NCBI GenBank assembly: GCA_003427395.1
Contig: BFEA01000022.1
Location: forward strand, 1,443,944-1,482,165
Length of the DNA: 38,222 bases
Reading direction: 5' to 3'
Source of the DNA: Chara braunii
Lineage: Eukaryota > Streptophyta > Charophyceae > Charales > Characeae
Shown here: positions 7,871-18,260 of the stretch, in pieces
Numbering within the stretch: position 1 is the stretch's first letter
Layout of the letters: each line of letters starts with the position of its first letter
Program-made: the position numbers and the translations under genes
The notes under the pieces: model-generated
Told to the model about the DNA's origin: nothing
Database searches by the model: none
What the model saw: only the letters and a program-made list of their open reading frames with translations

Positions 7871-8896
7871 AGGAAAATGAGCGATAGCGAACTTCAGAAA
7901 TCAAACAGCATCATACACATGAGACCAGATAGTCGTGACCTTGAACCAATAGCAGAATTGCATCACGAGTTTCACCAAATAAGAGCACAGCANTCAAACA
8001 GCATCATACACATGAGACCAGATAGTCGTGACCTTGAACCAATAGCAGAATTGCATCACGAGTTTCACCAAATAAGAGCACAGCAAAAGCCCATAATTGA
8101 CAATGCTGGAATAGTCTCATCATCATCAACGAAGAACCAATGTCAATATCCTATCTCGCACTCGGCGCCCAGACTATAGATGGCAGATCCTATCTAGCCT
8201 ATCTACAATGCTGCTGATGACGTCAACAGCTCCCCGAAGTACGAGCAGATCTCGGCCAATGCTGTTTGCCTCAAGCACCAGGTATGTCCCTCGTATCACT
8301 CACAACCTCGATCCTCAACTCATAGATGCCACTTGCACCCAAGAACCACCGTGTGCCCCCATCCAGCATACAGCAGCGCAGCTCGGCTATGGCTGCCTGC
8401 TCCTTCCAGCTCACCCGTGAGCGCGTGAGCGCTGGCCAGCCTTAGCGCAGCAGCGCTTGCGCAGCATGCAGCCAGTGTCCGAATCCCAAATGTGGAGGCA
8501 AGCCCTTTCCTAAATGGAAGTGGCCTGCCTGCTGTTGCGGCCAGGCTGCGCTGGGCCCTCGCCCGGAAGCTTCCGGTAGGCCTCGAGTCGCTGAGCCCCA
8601 GTCCATACAGAACAGGCCCAGGTACTGAGTTAGTTGCCCGTACCCAACTGCTCACAGCCTGTGTTCGGTGTGTATACTCGTCTGGCCCAGGGTGTACTTA
8701 AGATACATTTGCAAAATGGATGCCTGGGCCTGGGCGCTTGCAACCAACTGACGCCGCGCAACTGCCTGATTTTCCCCATTTGCGAGATGGCCTGACAAAG
8801 GGGCCCCAAGGTCCTAGCTGAGCCTGCCTTCACTTAGGGCGGCCGACAACACTGTAAACAGGGCCAAAGGGGGCTCATCGGGCCTTAGGCCTTGCA
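7871..8896 (-). repeat. 3' LTR of Ty3-B
   Basis: On the minus strand it begins TGCAAGGCC after the PPT and runs to CATTTTCCT at 7871. The expected terminal TGCA is missing compared with the 5' LTR, so the outer end is slightly eroded. It aligns along its full length with 15695-16709. It contains the 93-bp duplication joined by an N. Confidence 0.9.
7901..8086. repeat. 93-bp tandem duplication with an N at the junction (3' LTR)
   Basis: TCAAACAGCATCATACACAT starts at 7901 and again at 7994; the two units appear identical and are separated by an undetermined base at 7993. The same arrangement is in the 5' LTR, while the related Ty3-A LTR has a single unit. Confidence 0.9.
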
Positions 8897-8907
8897 TTCC
8901 CTCCTCT
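8897..8907 (-). promoter_or_regulatory. Polypurine tract of Ty3-B
   Basis: The minus strand reads AGAGGAGGGAA directly before the LTR start TGCAAGG. It corresponds to the PPTs of Ty3-A and Ty3-D. Confidence 0.75.
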
Positions 8908-8916
8908 GAGAAGTTC

Positions 8917-10305
8917 AGTCTTCAATAATCTGGCGCTTTCCCTTCTGCAGAGACTTCTCATATTGGGCGACTGCCTGAGGAGCGGTCTGCATGAGTTCCT
9001 CCCTCGTAAACCATCGGTCCTCTTTTGGATCCGTGTGATGTCTGAACCGGACGCGGTACTGCAGCTTCGGTTTCGGAGGACGTCCCCTGCCTGTTGGTCT
9101 TGAAACTGGCATTTATCTGTGATCAACGATGTCGTCGATGTCGACCTCTCCATTCATGGTTGGGGGCAGCATTGAGCGACGAGAGGGGAACTGATCTGTT
9201 TTGCTGAAAGGTGCAAGTTTGGAAGAGGGTAAGTACGTAAGTGACCAGGGATGTGAATAACATATGACGGCCCATCTGGTTCATCCCCAACAACATCTAG
9301 GACCTCCCATGGTCCAAAGTACTGTGGCATGAGCTTGCGGGAGATCCCGTGCTCCTGTCCCAGTTCTGAGGACTTGACCCAGACTCTCTCCCCTNCCTGA
9401 AATGTAGATGGGCGGTGGTGTTTGTTCTCTTACTCTATCATCGCCGCCTGTGCCTTGTGCATATGTTCAACAGCCTGCTGCATCAGACACTATCGATAAG
9501 CGAACTCTAAAGTTCCTGGTCCAGCAGATGTCTGGTTCTCAGGTAGTAGGAAATCCAAGGGTAGTCTAGGCTTGAATGTCAGTAGCAGGCTGTTCGGGCT
9601 CACTCCCGTTGCGATGTGCACAACGTTACTGTACAGGCTGGCGATGAGAGCAAGTTTGTCATCCCAGTCTACCTGATTAGGCTTGATGTAATGCCTCAGC
9701 AGGTGTTGTACAGCGTGGTTCAACTGCTCTGCTCTCCCATTCGCCTCTAGATGGCTCCCTAATGTCATCTGCAGCTGTGTTCCCTGTTCTGCAACTGCGG
9801 CCTTCCACAGTTCACTAGTAAATTGCACATCACGGTCACTGGCTATAAACTTTGGCAGTCCAAAATCTCTGACCCAGTTCCCTTTGAACAGTTTTATCAC
9901 ATACTCCGTTTTAGCTGTTGTCGGCATTGCGACTAACCTAGTGTACTTGCTAAATCTACCCACAATGACATAGACGTAGCGCATTCCACTCTTGCTGGTG
10001 ACCATCGTAGCCATGAAGTCCATGGACAAACTCTCACCAGGCCTTTTCGAAATCGGATGGGGCTTTAGAAGCCGAAGAGGAGCCTGTGTACGTGGCTTGT
10101 CCCTCTGACAGACCTGACAAGTCTCCATATACAGCTTCACGTCTTTCATCATCGTGGGCCACCAGAACCTCTGCAGCAGATTGGCTGCTGTCTTTTTATA
10201 ACCAAAATGTCCGGTGGCATCATAACACTCTCCTAGAAACAAACTACACAAAGACTCTCTATCTGGCACATACAAATGTTTATTCCCTGCCTTCTCAAGG
10301 AACAA
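8917..10305 (-). pseudogene. Ty3-B integrase and chromodomain (degenerate)
   Basis: A 271-codon open stretch (10305-9490) holds the HHCC finger (ATGHFGYKKTAAN, CQVCQRDK) and the DDE core. The first catalytic position reads VIVGRFSKY, where the family has VIVDRFSKY, so the first Asp is lost. The second (ASDRDVQF) and the Glu (NGRAEQ) are kept. Beyond 9490 the frame breaks; an SH3-like part (ELGQEHGISRKLMPQYFG) and a chromodomain-like end (DRWFTREELMQTAPQ) are recognisable in shifted frames to the stop at about 8915. An N lies at 9395. Upstream neighbour is RNase H; downstream are the PPT and LTR. Confidence 0.9.
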
Positions 10306-10469
10306 GTCACCTTGTCCTCCGCCTCGAGTCTGCGTATGATCTCGTACATAAACTGGTCCTCGCGATAGGCTTCCACCAAAGAGCGAGTGACATCGTCCGC
10401 AAACCCGAACTCAGTGATCAGTGCACCAGAGAAATCAGGCCTACACGATAAGTCATCATCAACTTTGTT

Positions 10470-10982
10470 TTACTCCCCTTTCAGATACTGCGGTTCAAAG
10501 TCATATTGTTCAATGACTTTGATCCAGCGCTTCAAGGCATCAGAGAGCACTGGCTGGGTTCTCATCCACTTCAGGGTGTGTTGATCAGTCCTGGCGATGA
10601 AGAACCTCCCAAGGAGGTAATGCCTCCAATGGGTCAGTGCCTTGTAAATCGCGTAGAGCTCCTTCTCATAGATGGACTTAGCCAACTTCTGAGAGGGCAT
10701 CTTTTTGGACATGTACTCAACTGGCCTCAACTTTGGCCCCTCCTGCTGCGCGAGCACGGCGCCTATGCCATATTGGTTTTCATCTATGGTTACTATAAAC
10801 GGTTTGTCAGGATCGGGAAGTTTCAAGACCTCATGGTGCATCAGCGCATTCTTCAGGTGTCTGAAAGCAGCCTCGCACTGGTCTGTCCACTCGCATGGGG
10901 TGTCAAGGCACGTTAGGTCAGTCAAAGGGGCAGCCACTATGCTATAGTTCTTCACAAATTGTGATAGTAGCCAGTCATTCAT
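10470..10982 (-). pseudogene. Ty3-B RNase H domain and RT connection
   Basis: The 170-codon frame starts in the region between RT and RNase H (FVKNYSIVAAPLTDL) and covers a Ty3-type RNase H: TIDENQYGIGAVLAQ with the first Asp kept but the flanking A-S changed to E-N, YEKELYAIYKAL with the Glu, and ARTDQHTLKW with the next Asp. RNase H removes the RNA strand from the RNA-DNA hybrid during reverse transcription. It is separated from the RT fragment by a frame break near 10985-11058 and from integrase by another near 10305-10470. Confidence 0.9.
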
Positions 10983-11058
10983 AAGAAGGACCTCATCTCA
11001 GCCATAGACTGAGGATGCGGCCAGTCACGAATGCTGGCCACCTTCGCGTCATCGGGTT

Positions 11059-11836
11059 TCAAACCCTCCGCGGAGTCTCATGGCCCAAGTACAAGATCCG
11101 GGTGCGACCAAACTCGCATTTCTCCCCGTTGATCTTGAACTTGTGTTGCTGAAGGAGACTGAGGACTTTGTCTAAGTGCGCAACATGCTCCTCGACAGTC
11201 CTACTAATAACAAGTATGTCATTGAGATACACAATGACAAAATTATCTAAGTAGTCATGAAAGAACCGATTCATAGCGTGCTGAAAGTTGCCAGGAGCAT
11301 TGCAAGGGCTGAAAGGCATCACCACAACTCGTACAGACCGTACTTGGTCTGAAAAGCAGTTTTGTGTTGATCCTCGGGGCGTATTGCAATCTGATGGTAC
11401 CCGGACTTCAGATCTTACTGAAGCACCGGCACCCGTGCACTCTATCTAGCAAGTCATCGATGCGCGGTAGGGGCTCTCGGTTCTTGACAGTGATGGCATT
11501 GAGGCCCCTATAGTCAATGCACATCCTTAAGGTCCCTCCCTTCTTTGGTACAAACAAGACAAGAGATCCGTAAGGGGAGACACTTGGTCGGATCCAACCC
11601 TTCTCTACGAGTTCCATGAGTTGTCGACGGAGCTCATCAAGCTCGCCTGGAGACATCCGATAGATCCTACCCTTTGGAATACTAGATCCTGGGATAATCT
11701 CTACCGCATGGATGACCTCCCTCTCAACAACCCCTTTCGACTCTTCAAATAGATCAGGGTATTTAGCAAGTACTCCCTGTATCTCCGACGACATTTTCAC
11801 CGGCTCGCCTGTTGCAGAGACATAAACTAGGTACAT
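11059..11836 (-). pseudogene. Ty3-B reverse transcriptase (two frames; YLND active site)
   Basis: The first part (11836-11408) contains [40 protein letters not shown] and [15 protein letters not shown]. After a frame break at about 11330-11408, the second (11325-11059) holds MPFSPCNAPGNFQHAMNRFF and the catalytic box VIVYLNDILV. The family motif is YLDD; here one of the two catalytic aspartates is Asn. RT copies element RNA into cDNA in the cytoplasmic particle. The break and the Asp-to-Asn change make it inactive. Confidence 0.92.
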
Positions 11837-11912
11837 ACCCTCCTCCGGATTTTGTTTACAATAATTGTAACCTGTTACATATTTTGCTCAACAAAGCATA
11901 TACAAATAACAA

Positions 11913-12572
11913 TCAAATTGCTATTTGCATATTTGACTTTTTTACAAATAGAAACTTACGTAATTGGGCGGTCCCCCCACCTGGCAAAATGTGCTTGACC
12001 ACTTTTCGGTCCCATTCAAACTGGGGTTGTGCAACTGAAAGATAATACATACCCAATAGAATGTCCATTGGGAGATCATCGCTGACTAGGAACGAGACGC
12101 GATGTGTCAGTTCTTCTCCCGCGTACGGGAAAAGACACTCAATGTCATGAAGGTAGTCGTTGACTACCATGCGTTGTTTGTTGGCACAGGTCGACTCCAC
12201 ATGTCGACTCAGGCGTTGCACTTGTCCCTGTAAGTGCAGCCTCTCAACGCACGCGCGACTAATAAAGTTCCGTGTCGAGCAAGTGTCATAATAGGCCTCG
12301 GCCTTGCGGCCGCTGATGACTACCTCGCTGACGAACATCTCACCCTTAGGGGCTTTAGACAATGCTGTCCAAGAAGCTAGAGGGTCTAATCTAGACCACT
12401 CCTCCTCTAGCTCCTCTAAGGACTGGAATACATTCATCGAACAGAGGCTCAATGGGTCCGAATGTGTTTGCGGGACGACGATGGAGTCAATAGCTTGGGC
12501 CATCTCTCGAGATGGTGAGGGTGTACCCACCACCTCGACCCTAGTAGGAACAACTACTATCCTTACTGGCAC
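11913..12572 (-). pseudogene. Ty3-B aspartic protease region
   Basis: A 219-codon open frame with a retropepsin-like core: VVISGRKAEAYYDTCSTRNF, then ISRACVERL, LVSDDLPMDILLGMYYL and AQPQFEWDRK. Retropepsins need D-[ST]-G; here the triplet is D-T-C, with Gly replaced by Cys. The protease normally cleaves the Gag-Pol polyprotein. It overlaps the zinc-knuckle frame upstream and is followed by a stop and a gap of about 75 bp before RT. The domain call rests on the position between CCHC and RT and the LLGMYYL motif. Confidence 0.85.
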
Positions 12573-14425
12573 GACGTGTTTCCCGGAGGACTGCCAAAAC
12601 TGCTGGCCACGTTGCTACCTAAGGGAGCGGAGGATCCCAGCGCCTGCCCCATCGTAGGCGGGATCTTCTCGGTCACCTTCTTATTGCAGCACTTGAATTG
12701 GTTGTGGCTATATTGAGCACATCGAATACAGGCCTGCCGGGTGTACCGGTCTCTCCACACGTCCTCAGTGAGACCCGCTTTCTCTCATGGAGGAGCGTTG
12801 GGGTCAACTTGACTCCTAGACCGGGAACCTCCGCGGCGTCTACCGGTCGCCTTTCCTTTTTGAACTGAGGCAACGACTACCCCACCCCCTAAAGCCTCTA
12901 CGCTGCCCGCCTCGGAACCCACTCCCGCCTTGAAGTCGTCCTCCAACTTGAAGGTAGAACCATCATTGTCGACAAACATAATGCGGCCCTTCGCCTTCCA
13001 GTTGGGAAGCAGTGACTTTTTCCCACCATCCGTCGTGGGTGTCTGTCCATGACCTATCTTTGCTTCTAGGTCTAGGGCCTTGTGCATATTGATGTTGCCC
13101 TGAGAGGCATAGGGAAACTTCTCAGGGTTGAGGTGAGTAAAACCTGGGGGTCATAGTGCACCGCAGGGACACAGATCAGACGCTCTACTGCGTTTGTGGC
13201 CTCTCTTACTGACTTGAACTGTTTATGATTCAGAGTTAGGATCGCATCAGTGGCTTTTTGAGCCTCCTGAGGATCATGCCACCTGTTTTCCACCAACTTA
13301 AGGAAGTCATCTTGTTTCTAATTGACCGCCCAGGCGCGGAAGTTGTGACCGTATCCCTGTACACTAAACCACTCAACCATCTTGCTGCACTCCCCTCTAA
13401 GTAGGAGGCAGCCACAAGCACTTCCTCGTGCGGCAAGGTAAGTTTACACTTAACATAGAGTGGCACTGACCTCAACCATGTGTCGAGGTCTTCTCCCCTC
13501 TTGTCCCCTGTAAAGGGTTAGGGGCGACGATGACCGTCTTTGGAACCCATTGACTTTGTCCCAGTACTTGCACCATTCCGGGTTGTGGACCCTGAGGTGC
13601 AGGCTGCTGCACTAGCTGCTACTGGGGCTGTGTACCCTGCGGCTGTGCAGGCTGCGAGACAGCAGGCTGCCCGCTTACGACAACCTGCGACGGAGGTTGG
13701 GAGAACATTGTCTGTACAGGAATCTGTACACTAGGACCTGCTGAGAACCCTCCTGTTAGCGACATACCTAGGGAAACGGCTTGGACCGATGTTGGGGAGA
13801 CATATGGGGATACCCCAGTCACCGGTGGGACAAAAGGAGGAGGATGTACAACGGGCCAGACACTGGGCCCGGATGGCAATGGACCTGTCGACGCTTGCCC
13901 AACCAGACACACGTGGTTAACCAGGGGTGCTCCTCACATCTGCATCCATGTGCGTCAGGTCCATACCCTCTAACTCACTAACGTCTGCTTGTCTCCGCTG
14001 CATCCTTGCTCTCCTTCTAATCATTCTTTCTTTCTCCGCTTTTATCTCTCGTAGAGCCTTCTGTAGTTGCGCCTCTTGCAGTGTTGCCAGTTGTATGGCG
14101 ATCTCATCGAGAGTCGACACTATGGCCTGGCTTGCCATAATGCCAGTGGACTGACTCAGGGTCTGCGCATTAACCCAACGGTCCTTGAACTGCTGGCCTG
14201 GGAACTCTGCTGCGCAGCAGTTGCCATGGCTGCTGAAGTTGCGGCTTCGCTTGCAAACGCCCTGCTGGCCTCTGTTGCCCTAGCTCTCCACTACTGTTGT
14301 TGTCTCTCCCTAAGCTGGCGGAACAGTAACCTATCACCCTTGAGTCCTAATGCCACGTGGGCAATCGGGCGTCTAGCCGGTCGCAAGATCCGGTCGTCCT
14401 CACTAGTGGTATCCCTGTCGCTCAT
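12563..14425 (-). pseudogene. Ty3-B gag (degenerate), with CCHC zinc knuckle
   Basis: The start is ATG at 14425-14423 (MSDRDTTSEDDR), equivalent to the Ty3-D gag start (MSEVSSEEE). A TAG follows after 44 codons (14293-14291). Next come a coiled-coil-like stretch (14138-13917, LQEAQLQKALREIKAEKERM), a Pro/Gln/Val-rich linker (about 13910-13620), a capsid-like Retrotrans_gag segment (VAASYLEGSAARWLSGLV; RWHDPQEAQKATDAI) split by a frameshift near 13290, a basic region, and the knuckle CIRCAQYSHNQFKC (Cx2Cx4Hx4C) near 12730-12690. Gag forms the particle and its knuckle binds RNA. At least three frame breaks are present. Confidence 0.88.
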
Positions 14426-15679
14426 AAGCTACAAAGTTGTACACAATCTGCACTAGGTCACTTTTGATGCCTAACGCAGTGAAGTGCATAGACCGATTTA
14501 TAATAATAAAAATAATTAATCGGTGGCTGCATCAGAATACATACATTTCGCTCCAATAGGTAAGTTCAGATTCCTACAAACTAAACTACTTTGAATTTGA
14601 CTAGTTCGCAAGCAGAAAGCACAATGAACAGAAAACAGTTCTAACTATGTTGTTTGTCATGGTTGTACATCTAACTAGTCAAAATAAAAATAGAATCATG
14701 TGTTGGGTCTGTTTGCAGAAGCGAATCTTGACCAAACTTATCACTTGGAATCTACCCCTGCCTCAGTTCTTCATGAATGTCTCTTGTCGGCAACGTCCCT
14801 TACCGATCCGGACAGCGTGCGTGTCTAAAGGTGTGCACATGGCCCACCCCTGTGCCCCGAGTCCCACTGAGTTGGCCAGCCCTGCACACTATTTATCCTC
14901 ACATGCAGCGAGCCTTACACTGACCGATTGGCTGATCAGGAGGCGTTTTTATGGACGGCCCCTGAAGTCCTCAGGAATTGTTTAACGTCGCAAATAGGAC
15001 GATGATCACAGCCAATGGAAGGTCCCCTGCCTCTATTTATTTATAGACGTCTCGTCTTTCCCATAGGGCTGGCCTGCCCCTCAGAACCCCTCTATAGCGC
15101 AGCGAGCAGACAAAGGACAAAGCAGCAAAGCATGCGTGCTCTACTCCCGGTGGGTTGGCATGGTGACCGTGACCCAGTGCTTCGTCCAGGGCCCTTCAGA
15201 TAGCACCGCCCTCTCCTTCCAGATGCTCCACGTGAACACTGACGACTCTCAAGGTTGAGCGCACACGACTCTTCACATGAGAGGGCTCTCAAGACAGAAC
15301 ACACATCCTCACAGTGAGAAGTGTCGAAGAGGGTAGATAAGGTTAGGTGCAACGTGCCTCAAAATAGCTGCCCCCAACCACAAATATTCTCACCAGATGA
15401 CCCGATGTTGATTGTGATGACCAATCGCTGCTTCGGCACAACCAGCATTGTACCGCCGTTCCCCCTCCGCATCAATCACACATCGGATAGTTTTCATCAC
15501 ACTGCGAACACCCAATAATCACCACATAGTAGCCTTCCTGGCGATCCCCTCACCTCCTGGGCCGCCTCGCTTGTCTGCACCCTCCTCACTACACACCTCC
15601 CACGGCCGCTCGCCCAACAGACCGAGTGCATGTACCGATTAGGCAGAAGACAAGCGCCAGATGAGCGCACCGTACCACA
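14426..15679 (-). other. Ty3-B 5' leader (untranslated)
   Basis: The sequence between PBS and gag ATG. It aligns with the Ty3-D leader on the opposite strand: for example 15150-15400 matches 27480-27700 (GGGCCCTGGACGAAGCACT) and 14830-14990 matches 28260-28430. No ORF is conserved between the two, so it is most likely non-coding leader with packaging or translation signals. Confidence 0.7.
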
Positions 15680-15691
15680 GCTCCGATACCA
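15680..15691 (-). promoter_or_regulatory. Primer binding site of Ty3-B (initiator tRNA-Met)
   Basis: The minus strand reads TGGTATCGGAGC, three bases after the LTR end CCTTGCA. It differs by one base from the plant tRNA-iMet complement TGGTATCAGAGC. The identical site is at the same spot in Ty3-D (27117-27128). Confidence 0.88.
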
Positions 15692-15694
15692 AAT

Positions 15695-16709
15695 TGCAAG
15701 GAAAATGAGCGATAGCGAACTTCATAAATCAAACAGCATCATACACATGAGACCAGATAGTCGTGACCTTGAACCAATAGCAGAATTGCATCACGAGTTT
15801 CACCAAATAAGAGCACAGCANTCAAACAGCATCATACACATGAGACCAGATAGTCGTGACCTTGAACCAATAGCAGAATTGCATCACGAGTTTCACCAAA
15901 TAAGAGCACAGCAAAAAGCCATAATTGACAATGATGGAATAGTCTCATCATCATCAACGAAGAACCAATGTCGATATCCTATCTGGCGCTCGGCGCCCAG
16001 ACTACAGATGCCAGATCCTATCTAGCCTATCTACAATGCCGCTGATGACGTCAACAGCTCCCCGAAGTACGTGCAGATCTCGACCAATGCCCTTCGCCTC
16101 AAGCACCAGGTATGTCTCTCGTATCACTCACAACCTCAATCCTCAACTCATAGATTCCACTTGCACCCAAGAACCACCATGCGCCCCATCCAGCATACAG
16201 CAGCGCAGCTTGGCTATGGCTGCCTGCTCCTTCCAGCTCGCCCTTGACCACGAGAGCGCTGGCCAGCGTTAGCGCAGCAGCGCTCACGCAGCATGCAGCC
16301 AGTGCCCGAATCCCAAATGTGGAGGCAGGCCCTTTCCTAAATGGAAGTGGCCTGCCTGCTGCTGCGGCCAGGCTGCGCTGGGCCCTCGCCCGGAAGCTTA
16401 CGGTAGGCCCCAAGTCCCTGAGCCCCAGTCCATACAGAACAGTCCCAGGTCCTGAGTTAGTTGCCCATACCCAACTGCTCACAGCCTGTGTTCGGTGTGT
16501 ATACGTGTCTGGCCCAGGGTCGTACTTCAGATACATTTGCAAAATGGATGCCTGGGCCTGGGCGCTTGCAACCAACTGTCTGATTTTCCCCAGTTGCGAG
16601 ATGGCCTGACAAAGGGGCCCTTAGGTCCTAGTCGAGCCTGCCTTCACTTAGGGCAGCCGACAACACTGTAAACAGGGCCAAAGGGGGCTCATCGGGCCTT
16701 GGGCCTCGC
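15695..16709 (-). repeat. 5' LTR of Ty3-B
   Basis: On the minus strand it starts near CGAGGCCC (the terminal TG is not evident, so the outer edge is eroded) and ends CCTTGCA before the PBS. It aligns throughout with 7871-8896, including the 93-bp duplication. Confidence 0.9.
15729..15914. repeat. 93-bp tandem duplication with an N at the junction (5' LTR)
   Basis: Units start at 15729 and 15822 with an N at 15821, exactly as in the 3' LTR (7901/7994, N at 7993). No sequence difference between units is visible. Confidence 0.9.
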
Positions 16710-16944
16710 TTTGGCTTCCACCTTCGCTCCCTCCATTTCCATCGCACCACTGCCACCATAGGACCCACAGGATAGTCCGCCTAGTCTGGCGGAACATGTT
16801 CTCTTTGAAAACCCCATCACAGAAGGCAGGGCAGTGACCCATCAGCAGTGCTCTCCAGTCCTGTGGCCATAGCGAGCCGGACTGTCTGCTGCCATACTCT
16901 ATCTGTTACATGCTGCACCTGCAACAGGCTGCAAGGGCCATTTT

Positions 16945-17110
16945 CAGGCCTGTGTCGTTTTCAGCCCGAAAGCCTGAAAACAAGGGCCTACAGGCCCTGT
17001 GTCATTTTGGCCTGAAAGCCTGAAAACAAGGGCCTACAGGCCCTGTGTCGTTTCAGCCTAAAACAGGGCCTTTCCGGCCCTGAGTCTTTTCAGCCTGAAA
17101 CGGAGGGCCA
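16945..17110. repeat. 46-bp tandem repeats of the AGCCTGAAAACAAGGGCC type
   Basis: AGCCTGAAAACAAGGGCCTA begins at 16971 and 17017, with diverged partial units on either side (GGCCCTGTGTCGTTTCAGCC and similar). Short GGCC and TTTTCAGGCC/GGCCTGAAA motifs make it rich in local inverted repeats. Confidence 0.8.
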
Positions 17111-17759
17111 TTTTCAGGCCCTCATAAGATCGACCTGCCCTGAAACTCAGGCACCAGACCAGGTTTTAGCTCAGGCCATTTTTGGCCTATTTTCAAGACA
17201 ACCTTTGTTTGAGCTTTAACCCCAGGGTCTGGCACGTTTTGGCATTGGCAAGAGCAGCCTCCTGGACGGGCCAGCACCATATAAGACTGGCCCGCCCTGC
17301 AGGCTGCAGGTAGTTCATAGGGACTTCCCAGGCACTTCACGTGCAGTTCAGGAGGCAGAAGGTAGTCTTCAGGATTCGGCAGCAGCACTCTGGAGGAGCG
17401 CTGCAGGAGTAGTAGTAGCGCTAGCAGTAGTCTTCAGCGCTGGGCGCTGGTAGCGTTAGCAATAGTCTTCAGCGCTGGCCGCTATTAGGAGCTAGAGTAG
17501 TACGAGAGAGAGAGAGAGATTGGGCGGAGGCCAGGGAGACTTGCCTGCACCGCCATAGCTCCAGCTTCGTCTTCGAGGTACCTGCAGCACAGCGCCATCT
17601 TCACAGGTTAGTACCTGGCACGTGAGACAAAGAGAGAGAGAGTTCTTCTTCTTCCTCTTCTCAGTCCACCATCTCCCTCTCACCCTCTCACTACCTGACT
17701 TCACTGCATCAGCAGACTAAGAGAGAGAGAGAGAGAGCTTGGTGACATTCGGATCCAGA
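17111..17759. other. Non-coding stretch with TATA-like box, 35-bp repeats and GA microsatellites
   Basis: TATAAGA at 17280-17286 sits in a GC-rich context. AGTCTTCAGCGCTGG repeats at 17429 and 17464 (period 35). GA runs occur near 17504-17518, 17628-17641 and 17720-17737. The look is that of an LTR or promoter region, but no partner is present in the window. No ORF is credible. Confidence 0.4.
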
Positions 17760-18246
17760 CTCGACATTGGGCTTCAGACATTTTGACGAGGGATTATTTG
17801 GGACTTGTAACGAAGACTTGGTGTTGACGACGTTCCCATCTCTCCCCTCCTCTTCTTCGTCTGATCCCCTCCTCTTCGTCTGTGCATGTCTGGACCTGGC
17901 GCCTTCTTCCTGTGTGTAGCGCCTAGACCCTTCACACCTTGTGATGAGAATGATGTATGTTTAGTCTGCATTGATTGGGCTCATCATTGGTATACTAGCA
18001 TTCTGCTGCGCTATCTTGCACTACAGGAGAGATTTCACTAGTCATTGGTATCTTGCACTACAGTCCCGGTCAGGTCAGGACTTGTATCTAAGTCTTCCAC
18101 TGCACTATAAAGCATCATTTTTGCATGTATCAGGATGTACACTGCGTGTTGAGATTTCACTAGCATTGCATTGTCCATTAAGTCCTTTTTTATCACATTG
18201 CGGCTCCTTGGTTATATATGTACATCGCCCAACTGGGCATGTAGCA
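17760..18246 (+). repeat. 5' LTR block of Ty3-C
   Basis: It starts CTCGACATTGGGCTTCAG and ends GGCATGTAGCA two bases before the PBS. The 3' partner starts identically at 24456. A more usual LTR start, TGTAACGAAG, lies 46 bp inside (17806). Because similarity extends left of it in both copies, the true LTR edge is uncertain; the extra 46 bp may be PPT-side internal sequence. Confidence 0.75.
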
Positions 18247-18248
18247 GT

Positions 18249-18260
18249 TGGTATCGGAAC
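18249..18260 (+). promoter_or_regulatory. Primer binding site of Ty3-C
   Basis: TGGTATCGGAAC lies two bases after the LTR end GCA. It differs at the penultimate position from the Ty3-B/D site TGGTATCGGAGC. It is probably also primed by initiator tRNA-Met. Confidence 0.75.

Larger units (their letters stand above)
7871..16709 (-). mobile_element. Ty3-B: complete but decayed chromodomain Ty3/gypsy element
   Basis: Read on the minus strand: 5' LTR (16709-15695), PBS (15691-15680), a leader of about 1.25 kb, gag (from ATG 14425), zinc knuckle, protease, RT, RNase H, integrase, chromodomain (to about 8917), PPT (8907-8897) and 3' LTR (8896-7871). Total length is about 8.8 kb. The two LTRs are clearly diverged (many substitutions and small indels by eye), suggesting an old insertion. 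It belongs to the same family as Ty3-A and Ty3-D. Multiple stops and frameshifts and lost catalytic residues make it inactive. Confidence 0.93.

Noticed and set aside
7847-8179. 110-codon frame with a repeated HMRPDSRDLEPIAELHHEFH segment, and its twin at 15630-16025
   Set aside because: It lies inside the Ty3-B LTRs, antisense to the element, and the repeat comes from the N-joined duplication. It is not conserved as protein in the Ty3-A LTR.
8320-8655. 111-codon minus-strand frame and the similar 158-codon frame at 16099-16575
   Set aside because: Both are in GC-rich LTR sequence, with no domain. Frame similarity follows from LTR similarity.
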